The position numbers and the translations under genes are program-made. 64,000 bases of DNA from Zoroaster sp. YZ-2022. Taxonomy: Eukaryota > Echinodermata > Asteroidea > Forcipulatida > Zoroasteridae. The stretch is from assembly GCA_029582265.1 (NCBI GenBank), contig CM055823.1:11721716-11785715 (forward strand), written 5' to 3'. Below, piece by piece: positions 1 through 8,970 of the stretch (positions within the stretch are counted from its first letter, which is position 1; each line of letters starts with the position of its first letter). The notes beneath the pieces were generated by a model. It was not told the DNA's origin and ran no database searches. It was given only the letters and a program-made list of their open reading frames with translations.

Positions 1-323
1 TTCTTCTTGGATTTGGGTAGAGAACCAGAGCCATGTTCATCAGAAGCAATGACTGCTGCATTATTTGAATGATGTGATGAATTGGAGGAGTCACGAGTCA
101 TTGGTTCTCTAGGAGGAGGAGTTGGAGACCTGGGAGACCTGGGAGACCTGGACCTGGATCGGGTAGGGGCCTTGGGGAGGGCAGGGGCGGCATCAACAGG
201 CGGCACACCTCTTCCTCTTGCTGCTTTTCTTCGGCCTCGGCCACGGCCACGGGAAGCTGTTTCAGTAGTTTTGACATCACTTTTGGGGTCACTTTTATCT
301 GATTTCTTGGTAGCTTTCCCCAT
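1..323 (-). CDS. RG/SR-rich basic protein, N-terminal part (runs off the left edge)
   Basis: On the minus strand an ATG at 321-323 opens a frame of 107 codons that stays open to the window edge. The protein is very basic. It has a lysine-rich start (MGKATKKSDKSD), an arginine-glycine block (SRGRGRGRRKAARGRG, residues about 24-39), an arginine-serine-proline block (RSRSRSPRSPRSP) and a Ser/His/Asn-rich tail. RG and RS blocks of this kind are common in RNA-binding and chromatin proteins, but no folded domain is reached and I do not recognise the family. The start is supported by a TATA box about 55 bp upstream on the same strand. Part of a transposon ORF is a less likely alternative. The overlapping frames on both strands in this stretch are shadows of its repetitive codons. 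Confidence 0.5.
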   Translation of the reverse strand, partial: MGKATKKSDKSDPKSDVKTTETASRGRGRGRRKAARGRGVPPVDAAPALPKAPTRSRSRSPRSPRSPTPPPREPMTRDSSNSSHHSNNAAVIASDEHGSGSLPKSKK

Positions 324-377
324 GTTGACTCTTCGATGACCAAATCAGTACTGAAAAAAATACTGAATCGGCTCCGC

Positions 378-399
378 TTTTATAGGTTTTTATCACGTG
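378..399 (-). promoter_or_regulatory. Core promoter: TATA box and E-box
   Basis: Read on the minus strand, TATAAAA (378-384) lies about 55 bp upstream of the ATG at 323. A CACGTG E-box (394-399) sits just beyond it. The spacing fits a short-leader TATA promoter driving the RG/SR-rich gene. Confidence 0.5.
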
Positions 400-407
400 A
401 CCGATAT

Positions 408-665
408 TCGCAACTAGCACGCAGGTCCAACGCAACTTGTAAGTTTTGAACGCAACTCAAACGCAACTCGTAAGTTCTGCACGCAACTCACACGCAACTC
501 ACGCAACTCGTACGCAGGTGATCGCAGATATTGGGGGATCATAAGTTCAGTTCGCAACCCACACGCAATGCACACGCAACCCACAGGTTGAATAGGTTAG
601 AAATTGACAAAATTGTTGATTTGGGTTGCGTTTGGTGCGTATAAAAATATTTTTTACACGCAACT
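408..665. repeat. Cluster of CGCAAC-type short repeats
   Basis: At least ten copies of CGCAAC, most as ACGCAACTC or ACGCAACCC (GAGTTGCGT on the minus strand), are scattered at irregular spacing directly upstream of the TATA box at 378-384. One inverted copy lies near 627. They look like a binding-site cluster or a decayed short tandem array; the sequence does not decide between these. Confidence 0.6.
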
Positions 666-734
666 CATAGGTTTCAGCATACGCTATGGTGTGAGGGCAC
701 CATTACATTTATAATCTTTAATTTACAATCTTTT

Positions 735-1010
735 GCCAGTCAATTGCGGTTTGTGTGATACTGTGCTTGTGTTTTTCTTCAGATAAAAAAGAAAAACTAG
801 CCTGATCTTTTCATTATGCCAATGAGATTGTGGGATCTGTTTTACAGCGATTCTCGAAGATTGCTGCTTACGATCTTGTATTTTGCTTTTCTTTTGATTT
901 CCAGGGCTAACACTTCTTGAGACGGTTTTTATGCTTTGGATTAAACAATACTGTTTACACATGAAAAAACATGTTTTGCAAATTAAGCGGAAAATGCCAA
1001 GCCTATTTGG
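735..1010 (+). repeat. Dispersed repeat, copy 1 (direct partner at 13205-13505)
   Basis: About 280 bp matches 13205-13505 in the same orientation, including the shared words GCCAATGAGAT, ACAGCGATTCT and TTGAGA(C/T)GGTTTT. Small insertions and deletions separate the copies. No terminal repeats or target duplication could be fixed by eye, so the class is unknown. Confidence 0.6.
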
Positions 1011-1177
1011 ATACCAGACAGAAATATTTCAAGTTATACCACTATCAACTTTACACAAAAAAAAGTTCAATGTAAAACTGTGATCATTTACAGTATGTTT
1101 TTCAAGATTACCAATACTTTAAGTTGTAGATAAATATTGAATTTCCAAAACACAAGTTTTACACTTAAAAATTCTAC

Positions 1178-1300
1178 CTGAAAGCAGAGTTGTAATGATG
1201 CGTAGAACTCCGGACATGTTGTGATATCGTGTTTGTCTTTGTCTCTTGCCTTTGCTGCTGCAACTCTTATTGTATAACTTGTGAATTGTACAACTGCCAA
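1178..1300 (-). other. Possible exon
   Basis: On the minus strand a pyrimidine-rich tract ending in AG precedes position 1300, and CAG|GTAGAA follows position 1178, giving a 123-bp candidate exon. Two of its frames are open, one of which contains an ATG in the last third. It could be a 5' exon of the neighbouring minus-strand gene, but that gene appears to have its own TATA promoter. Nothing in the protein is recognisable. Confidence 0.22.
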
Positions 1301-1612
1301 CTGTCAAAACAAAACAAAATTGTTAAATTAAAATATTTTAAAAAAATAGGAAATCATTTACGTAGCACTAAAATCAGTTTGATTCCTGACAATCCAAACT
1401 TAAACTCTTCTTGTGGGCAATGTAAAAAAAATACAAATGTGTAGTTTTTGCCCGTTATTAGAATTAGAAGCTGACTTTGATTTTACATGTACATACTCTT
1501 TGGGTTATGATAATGCATTATATCTATTTTTAGGAATGAAATCTACCCCCTCGCTAAACTGTCCCATTCCACATGCACAAGGGCAAATGTCATCGAGCTA
1601 CCAAGCAGAACA

Positions 1613-2172
1613 ATTTGCTTAGCAATATTGATTGGTTTACTGTGTAACGTTCCATACAAAATGCTTAGCAATATTGATTGGTTTACTGTGTAACGTTCCA
1701 TACAAAATGCTTAGCAATATTGATTGGTTTACTGTGTAACGTTCCATACAAAATGCTTAGCAATATTGATTGGTTTACTGTGTAACGTTCCATACAAAAT
1801 GCTTAGCAATATTGATTGGTTTACTGTGTAACGTTCCATACAAAATGCTTAGCAATATTGATTGGTTTACTGTGTAACGTTCCATACAAAATGCTTAGCA
1901 ATATTTATTGGTTTACTGTGCAACGTTCCATACAAAATGCTTAGCAACATTTATTGGTTTACTGTGTAACGTTCCATACAAAATGCTTAGCAATATTTAT
2001 TGGTTTACTATATGTAACGTTCCATACAAAATGCTTAGCAATATTGATTGGTTTACTGTGTAACGTTCCATACAAAATGCTTAGCAATATTGATTGGTTT
2101 ACTGTGTAACGTTCCATACAAAATGCTTAGCAATATTTATTGGTTTACTGTGTAACGTTCCATACAAAATGT
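1613..2172 (+). repeat. 46-bp minisatellite, about 12 copies
   Basis: A 46-bp unit beginning ATGCTTAGCAATATTGATTG and ending ACGTTCCATACAAA repeats head to tail. CCATACA recurs at 1652, 1698, 1744, 1790, 1836, 1882, 1928, 1974, 2022, 2068, 2114 and 2160. The early units are identical. Later units share a GATTG to TATTG change, and one carries a 2-bp insertion. Confidence 0.95.
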
Positions 2173-3154
2173 TTATTATTCAACTGGTAGTGTTTTTAAT
2201 CTCAACTGAAAATATTTGTCAATCAAAAATGTTTTGCTCTATGAAATTAGCACCAGGTTACAGAATGAAAACAATATAAATGACTTAGGAAATAGGATCC
2301 ATAAATGCCCACATTGTGTGTGAAAAGCCATATGTTTACCATCCATTAATAAATCCCTAGGTGTTCACGTTTCAGATTTTGAAGTATATTTTTCCTTGCC
2401 TTCACCCTTACACTCCTGTACTCTCCAAACATCTCCCACCCCATAAGCCTACCATCTATCACTTCCATCCCACTTCTCTCCTACTATATTACACCAAAGA
2501 GAACTTTTATAAATCAATGTACCATATCAGTTTGTTTCATATGGTGCAGAGACTAGGATTACAACCAAGAAGCTAGAAAATAATCTAAGCATTACAGAAA
2601 GGGCAGTGGGGTCACAAACTCGGACAGGATCACTAACAAAACTCTAAAGAAGCATGGTTAGAAATGGAGTATGAAATGGAGATGCTTCGGACATCGAGAC
2701 ACAAGGCATGATAACTCAGATTGACACTCAGAAAATTGACTGGACCCTAAGAGTACATGTTAGAAGTGGTGGCAGAAAAGAACAAAATAGTTAAAGGAGA
2801 CCTGGCTGGCATAGTGGTCACAATTGAGGCTGTCAATACATACTGTTAGAAATTATCATGATGTTTGGCTCGAAAAGAATTTGATGAGGAACTAGCCTTG
2901 ACCAATGCTGTTGTCGCAGTGAGGACTCACCAAGGTACCCCTATCCCGTACCGATTTCAGGCCGGGGAATTTAGCACACACGATGCGCCATCCCCGGATA
3001 GTGCCTTGATCCTTCTGTAATCAAGAGTTTAAGCTTTCGGATAGCCCTGCCATGGGATAAGTATGCAGGGCAAAATTATGCACCTAAACCATTCAGAGGC
3101 GCCTTGGTCAAGGCTAACGAGGAATATGACTCTCCCAAATCTGCAGGGATTTTC
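2173..3154. other. No gene seen
   Basis: AT-rich sequence with only short chance frames. No splice-bounded exon, RNA gene or terminal repeat was found. Confidence 0.5.
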
Positions 3155-3220
3155 TATTCTATTAAGAAAATACTCACCTTCGTTACCTACAAATGCATTT
3201 CCAATGCGCATGCACACACA
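3155..3220 (+). repeat. Left inverted terminal repeat of the 3-9 kb DIRS element
   Basis: The stretch containing CTACAAATGCATTTCCAATG is the reverse complement of 8888-8970 apart from a few indels. It contains ACTCACCTTCG, which reads CGAAG|GTGAGT (a good splice donor) on the minus strand. Confidence 0.8.
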
Positions 3221-5004
3221 AACCTGCTGGGAAAAACAAAGCCTATTATGTAGTTCCATACCCGCCAAGGCTGCAGCGTCTTCAGAAAGGCCTGCCTGTC
3301 ATAGGTTGAGTTTGATAGCATCCAGGCTGGCAGATGAAGACTCTCCGGGTCTGGGTGGAACAGCCCTGACGTGGGTTGGAAAAGGAGGTCTGGTCGTTTT
3401 GGGAGAATTATAGGAGCGCTGATGAGGAGGTCGATAAGTCTGGTGAACCAAGCCTGGCGAGACCACAGAGAAGCAATGAGGATGATTTTGCATCTTTCTC
3501 TCTCTATCTTTGTTAAAACTCTTGTCAGCAGGGATATTGGGGGAAGGCGTAACCTAATATGTTCATCCAGTCGATGTTGAGGGTGTCCGTCGCAAAGGCC
3601 AGAGGATGGGCGTAGCGTGTACAAAAGACTGGCAGCTGATTGTTGAGGTGAGATGCAAAAAGATCTATGTGGGTGGTGTCCAGGATATTGAACACTTGTT
3701 GTAATGTTGGGCGATGGAGAGTCCATTCTGTGGGGACTGATCGTCCCCGTGAAAGGGCGTCTGCGATGACATTCTGATTCCCGCTAGATGGATGGCTTGT
3801 AGGGAGATATGTAGAGGATGAATGCACCAACTGAGGAGCTTCCAAGTTAGAAGACAGAGGGATGGGGAATGAGTGCCTCCCTGACGATTCAAGTAGGACA
3901 CCACTGTAGAATTGTCTGTCCTGACTAGAACTAGACGACCCTCCACCAGACACTGTGCTGATTGGAGGGTTTTGAAGACAGCTAGTAGTTCTAAGTGATT
4001 GATGTAAAGAAGACTTTCCGATGGGCACCATGTTCCTGTTAACGTCTGATCGTCCAGATGAGCACACCAACCCGTCTCGGAGGCATTTGATGTAAGAGTC
4101 ACTGACGGTGATGGTCGTGGAAACGTTGTGCCCATGAGTAGGTTTTCGCGAGATAGCCACCATCTCAGATGTGCTTGAATGAAGGAGGACACTGGGTCCA
4201 AACGTGGCTGGTAATGATGGTGGTAAAGATGGAGTTGAAGTGGACGCATATGCATCCAAGGAACGATGTCCACCAGGCTGGCCATCATACCCAACAGACG
4301 AAGCCAACCTCAGGCTGGGAGAGATGAAGAGATGAAGAGGCTCCGAGGAAGTTAGTTGTTTGGGTAGGTATCAGGGAGGAGTTTGCAGTGTTGATAATAA
4401 AACCTAGGTGTAAGGTAAGCTGGATAGTCTTTGTGAGAGCTTCCAAGGTGGATTGGCGAGTAGGGCCAACTATCAACTAGTCGTCCAGATAGATGTAGAG
4501 ATGGACCTGTTGGCATCGTAAGGCTGCTGCGACCACCTTGGTTACACCTTGGTGAAGACTCGAAGAGCTGCGGATAGGCTGAATGGGAGGCACCGAAATT
4601 GGAACGTAGTGCCTAGATAAATGAATTGTAGAAATGTCTGGTGATCTCTGTGAACTGGAATATGGAGGTAAGCATCTTTCAAGTCCAAGGAGATGGCCCA
4701 CCAACCCTGGTTGAGTGTCTGGAGAACGACTGCTAAGGTTTCCAAGCAAAAATGTTTTGGCTGAATAAAGGTGTTGAGTGGGCGAAGGTTGATGATTGGA
4801 TGCCAGTCACCCGTTTTCTTTGCAGCCAGGAAGAAGACCGAAGAAAAACCTTGGCCTGACGAGTGAGGAAGGGGAAAAATGGCTTCTTTGTTTAGTAGAG
4901 CAAAAAAATTCTTCCTCTAGGGACCTCCGGTGAGAGAGATCGGGAGGGACCAGTGTGGGTTGTTGTAGGTGTTGACTCAGAGATCTGTGGTAATCAGAGA
5001 CCAT
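3187..5004 (-). pseudogene. DIRS reverse transcriptase and RNase H remnant
   Basis: The reverse transcriptase part (about 5004-4477) shows the palm motif YIYLDD at the 4480 end and the preceding SLDLKDAYLHIP-like strand near 4690. RNase H follows (about 4130-3740): the catalytic-aspartate strand is altered (SVTLTSNASETGW where TDAS is expected), with NSTVVSYLNRQGGTHS downstream. After RNase H come the segments LTRVLTKIERERCK and LPKRPDLLFQP, which correspond to the RNase H-recombinase linker of the element at 17-23 kb. The coding sequence then ends in the terminal repeat with no recombinase. Several frameshifts and stops split it into at least six pieces, so it is not functional. Confidence 0.8.
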
Positions 5005-5279
5005 AATGTGAAAAAATCCCTGAAGACAAGCCCCCCACAGGACCCAATGTCGGTGGGATGTGAATATTCATGTCCGGGTAGTCATAGGCCCCTGCTTCCT
5101 CGCGAACCCTGGGACTTGAAGGAACGCGTGGATCTGGGGGGCAGAAGTCTACCTGATGGAGGAGGGCCTTGTCGGGGGTAGTTAGAACTACGGGGGGTCC
5201 AAGTAGAGGTAGTCTTTAGTAGCGTGACTGGTTTGGTTAAAAAGAGACTCGACTTTGCAGCTGCTGTACCCTCTTCTGG

Positions 5280-6577
5280 ACGAGCTAGTCTTACGTGAAG
5301 AAAAACCACAGCGACGTCCTAAGTCGATACTGTCTTCAGTGTTCAGTCATTTCGCTTCCTTCAGCATAGAATCTTCAAACTGGTTGTTGAAAAGATCATT
5401 TCCGGTAAGAGGGAGATCTTCCAAGCGTTCTCTAGCAGAAGAGGGCCAGAAGAGGTTATTGCGAACCAGAGACCGTGGTAAAGGCTGAGGCTGAAAAAAA
5501 TTCTCGAAGACATGACCTAAGGCAGTCGTCCAAGAATTTAAACATGACCGGAAGAACGTCGGGGTCGATGGAGGAATGATTTCCACAGAACGAGCTAGTA
5601 CGTCAGAGAGCAAAAGTGACGGTCTATATTTTCCAATAACTTGTTGAGTTCAAGAGAGCTTTTGTCAGAAAGATTAAATTTCTTTTTGAAGGATTGGCCA
5701 GTGTGTTCTGCCTGGAATTTGTCCTTGACTCCCGAAGACATGGAAGTGACAGTGAAGTATTTATTAATGTCGTCCTATTTGATCTTGAAAAGATGCGATT
5801 CTCGAGGAGGAACAGCAGATTTTTTTAATTTTCTTCTGAACCTCATTGAAAGTTTCGTCCATTATTTCTGCACAGAAGTTGTCAATTGGGAATTTAATCA
5901 TCTGTGAGGAAGAATCATGCGAAGACTCTCTGCGGAAAGACAGATGGGTAACTTCTTTAGGTGACGGAGGGGGACACTAAAATTTTTCCCACTTCAGGGA
6001 TGACTAGTTTACCTCGCTGGGTCATGGAGGTGTGGAAGGAATCCTCATAGTCCTGTTCTGAAGGGCCGGAATCCGGAGAAAAGGAGCCAGGACGAGCGTA
6101 TCGTCTGGGCGGAGAATCAGAACGGCTACGTGAAGGAGACCCAGATCATTGTCGAAAATGAGAGCTGGAAGGGGAGCATTGCCTACTTTGGGAGCGTGAA
6201 CGTGAGTGTGGTACACGTTGTGAGGAACTATGAAAATTCCCTATCGTAGTACGAGTCTCTATTTCGAGAATGGGAACTCTGACGGGAACGGGAAGTGTGT
6301 TTTCCGGCACCTACCGATCGGTAATGGGAGTAAAGATCGTGCTCTCTAGATGGCCACGGAGAGTCATAACGTGGATACTCAGCAAAATTGCGAGGATCGT
6401 GAGACCAAAAGGACCAAGATGGATGGTAGGGAACAGGACGAAAATAAGCAATTTATGATTCGTTCTGACGTAAGCCAGGACTCACCGAAGTGGTGGGAAT
6501 TCCTCCTTGGTTGCAGCTGAAGATCTGACCGTAGCTCAAAGACCCGCGATGCATCGGGGCTGAGGTAGATATCGAAG
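5280..6577 (-). pseudogene. DIRS gag remnant, middle and C-terminal part
   Basis: Two blocks match the gag of the 17-23 kb element. One is near 5740, with KYFTVTSMSSGVKDKFQAE. The other is 5613-5347, with SSARERLEDLPLTGNDLFNN, equivalent to EGARKRLEALPLLGPDLFAG there. An arginine/serine-rich stretch on the minus strand at about 6330-6150 is also typical of these gag proteins. Frames are broken throughout, and the N-terminal part is separated by the insertion at 6578. Confidence 0.65.
6569..6577 (+). repeat. 9-bp target-site duplication (ATATCGAAG), left
   Basis: ATATCGAAG occurs immediately left of the inverted end at 6578 and again at 7918-7926 immediately after the other end. Confidence 0.85.
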
Positions 6578-7917
6578 TAGCTAGGATGATCCTATCGTTA
6601 TGTTTTCAGATAAACGCTAGGATACAGAGTGTACAAAAAAAACGTATATTGCATGTTTTACGAAAAAATAAACACATTGCACTGTAATACCATAAATACT
6701 ATGAATCTATACTGTATTGTTATTATGTGTATGCCTTTGATAATTAAAAATATTGTAACTTAACACTGTGTTTTTGACCAATTCTTGCCTTGTTTTGGTG
6801 TTCTCTGTGGTTCGATTATGTCTGCACGATGTGATCACGTATCATACACCTACTGTTCCATTTGTTTTCACGGTCATAGGTGCAATTACTGGAGCGGAGC
6901 CGACTCAATGTAAAATGATTTTTCCTCCATGTTGAATGAAGAAATACAAAACGGCGCCGCATGGTCCCCTATTTATACCATTCCACTATTGCATTATCCC
7001 CAGCTTCTTTTCAATGAAATTGTTAAGGAAATCTCTGATAATTACATGACAATGCAAAGGACCATATGTGGAAAGACAAATGATAATGGTTCCAAAGGAA
7101 ATCTTAATTCCATCAATTGAAGAGTGCAATGAAACTGAAACAGCCGTAGGTTTGTATTGCAAAAGTTTTCAACACGAATTAACATGTTGAATCGGGCGCA
7201 AGGCGCTGTTTGCCCCTTCGCTCCATGTAATTGCACCTATGACCGTGAAAACAAATGGAACAGTACGTGTATGATACGTGATCACATCGTGCGGACAGAA
7301 TCGAACCGCAAGAAGACCAAAACAAGGCAAGAATTGGTCAAAAACACAGTGTAAGTTACAATATTTTTTATTATCAAAGGCATACACATAATAACAATGG
7401 AGTGTCGTGGCCGAGCGGTCTAGCTTACCGGACTCAAGTTCTGGTGTTAGCAGCAGAATGTGGGTTCGAATCCCGGCCGTGACACTTGTGTCCTTGAGCA
7501 AGACACTTAACCATAACTGCTTCTCTCCACCCAGGGGTTAAATGGGTACCTGTGAGGGCAGAGTTGGTTGATTAGCCCTATATGCGCTGTAATGGCAGCA
7601 ATTGAGCTGTATACTCCCCAGGGAGCTGAGATGGTTTCAGGAATGATTTATGAGCCTTATGAGCCTTATGAGCAGGGGTAATAATATAATGCGCCTTGAG
7701 CACCACTCAGTTGGTGGATACGTGCGCTATATAAGTCCACACATTATTATTATTAGTAGTAGTAGTACTAGTAGTAGTATAGTTTAGTAGATTCATAGAT
7801 TTAAGGTATTACAGTGCAATGTGTTTATTTTTTCATAAAACATGCAATATACGTTTTTTTGTACACTCTGTATCCTAGCGTTTATGTGAAAACATAACGA
7901 TAGGATCATCCTAGCTA
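6578..7917. mobile_element. Non-autonomous DNA transposon with long inverted repeats (MULE- or Merlin-like)
   Basis: The ends begin TAGCTAGGATGATCCTATCG and are inverted with respect to each other. Arm homology extends several hundred bases on each side; for example 6714-6890 is mirrored by 7224-7400, and 6580-6710 by 7780-7917. The exact 9-bp duplication ATATCGAAG is the size seen in MULE (about 9) and Merlin (8-9) families. There is no transposase. Only about 300 bp separates the arms, and a SINE has inserted into the right arm. Confidence 0.8.
7402..7790 (+). mobile_element. tRNA-Leu-derived SINE
   Basis: The head (7402-7485) folds like a tRNA-Leu. It has an A box (GTGGCCGAGCGGTCTA), an anticodon arm with CAA (GGACTCAAGTTCTGG), a long variable arm and a perfect B box GGTTCGAATCC (7463-7473). 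A body of about 250 bp follows (TCCTTGAGCAAGACACTTAA, then GTGCGCTATATAAGTCC), and the element ends in ATT and AGT microsatellites. Comparison with the mirrored left arm shows that the whole block interrupts the right arm of the DNA transposon. It is therefore a SINE, not a functional tRNA gene. Confidence 0.8.
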
Positions 7918-7923
7918 ATATCG

Positions 7924-7995
7924 AAGAAGAACTGGTAGGAAATAGGGGGGAAGAACTGGTAGGAAATAGGGGGGAAGAACTGGTAGAAAGTCCCT
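7924..7995 (+). repeat. Short tandem repeat, 25-bp unit
   Basis: GAAGAACTGGTAGGAAATAG plus a G run repeats about 2.7 times next to the right end of the DNA transposon. It lies within gag remnant sequence. Confidence 0.75.
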
Positions 7996-8410
7996 CCGAT
8001 TTACTGGTGACAGCTATCGTGGAAAGAATTTTAAAGGTTTTGGGGGGGAATTTTTTTTTGCAGCAACTAGTTAAAAAATTATTCTATCGATTTTTCGGGG
8101 TACAGAAAGCAAAAACTATCTTTAAAATCCACTTTTATGATGGTTTTCAGACTTTCTAAAAACATCCTCCCCTTCAGAAAATAGAAGGATCCTATTACAG
8201 TTGCCACTGCACAAGTACAATGACTGTGTTGGTCACTAAGGGGAGTTGACAAGATCAGACTGACATGATTGAGGAAGTCATCATATACCAAAAATGTCTG
8301 ATTTTTCATGAAATAAATATCCTGGAATAATTTGAAGTAGCCTACATGTATATGTCCATCATCATCCATATGTTGTCCACCTTAGTGGGTAGGTAAGATT
8401 ACATTATTGG

Positions 8411-8704
8411 TTATACTGAATGCGAAAGAGTGGCGGTCGGATACGACATTCTACCCGCTATCGTCGTTGAAGGAAGTGAAAATGGAGTGTGTCCGGTATG
8501 CTGACTCTGGTTGTCTTGCCATGCCATGAACATATTCAATTGATCGGCGGTCCAGCGGGAACAAACGTTGTAAAGTTTTTCCCGGGAACAGAGGCGACAA
8601 CGAAAGCAATGATGTTTATCAAGTCCAAAGGGTCTAGATCCTCCACAAGATCTGCATTTGGTCCGTCTTAACGATTTCCTTTTAGGTGGTTTTGGGTCGG
8701 ACAT
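8411..8704 (-). pseudogene. DIRS gag N-terminus with zinc-knuckle-like cluster
   Basis: A 97-residue frame starting at 8704 is basic (PPKRKSLRRTK) and then has CRSCGG and DKHHCFRCR, a C-x2-C...H-x-x-C-x2-C pattern seen near the start of several DIRS ORF1 proteins. It lies about 180 bp inside the right terminal repeat, where gag should begin on the minus strand. The rest of gag continues beyond the DNA transposon at 6577 and below. Confidence 0.55.
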
Positions 8705-8887
8705 TATTCCTATTTTCTCTGAAAATGTGGAGACTGTCGGAAAAAGAGGCTCAATGATTTACTATCCAACGTAGTGAAGAGCTTGAAAAATGTACGTGTG
8801 TGCTATACCGCGCGCTGGAAAAAAAAAGGACGAGTTACAGATTTCCTCCTTCTCAGGGCCATGCAGGGCAGGGAGCTACGTCATATG

Positions 8888-8970
8888 CTTGTGTGCGCAT
8901 GCGCATGCGCATTGGAAATGCATTTGTAGGTATTAAACGAAGGTGATTATTTTCTGTAATAGAATTCCAT
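8888..8970 (-). repeat. Right inverted terminal repeat of the 3-9 kb DIRS element
   Basis: Mirrors 3155-3220 (shared core GCATTGGAAATGCATTTGTA). It carries an extra GCATGCGCATGCGC run absent from the left copy. Confidence 0.8.

Larger units (their letters stand above)
3155..8970 (-). mobile_element. DIRS-like retrotransposon lacking its tyrosine recombinase (with nested insertions)
   Basis: Minus-strand remnants of gag, reverse transcriptase and RNase H lie between inverted ends of about 60 bp (3155-3220 and 8888-8970). The left end follows directly after the region just downstream of RNase H, where a DIRS element should carry about 1.3 kb of tyrosine recombinase, so that domain is absent. 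A DNA transposon (6578-7917) splits gag. All reading frames are broken. RT and RNase H are clearly related to the element at 17-23 kb, but this is a separate family with different ends. Confidence 0.8.

Noticed and set aside
723..962. 79-residue minus-strand ORF
   Set aside because: It lies in a dispersed repeat whose second copy (13205-13505) does not keep the frame.
1613..2172. CRISPR array
   Set aside because: Head-to-tail units without spacers in a eukaryotic genome; it is a minisatellite.
7402..7485. Functional tRNA-Leu gene
   Set aside because: It is followed by a SINE body and microsatellite tail and interrupts a transposon arm; the acceptor stem is imperfect.
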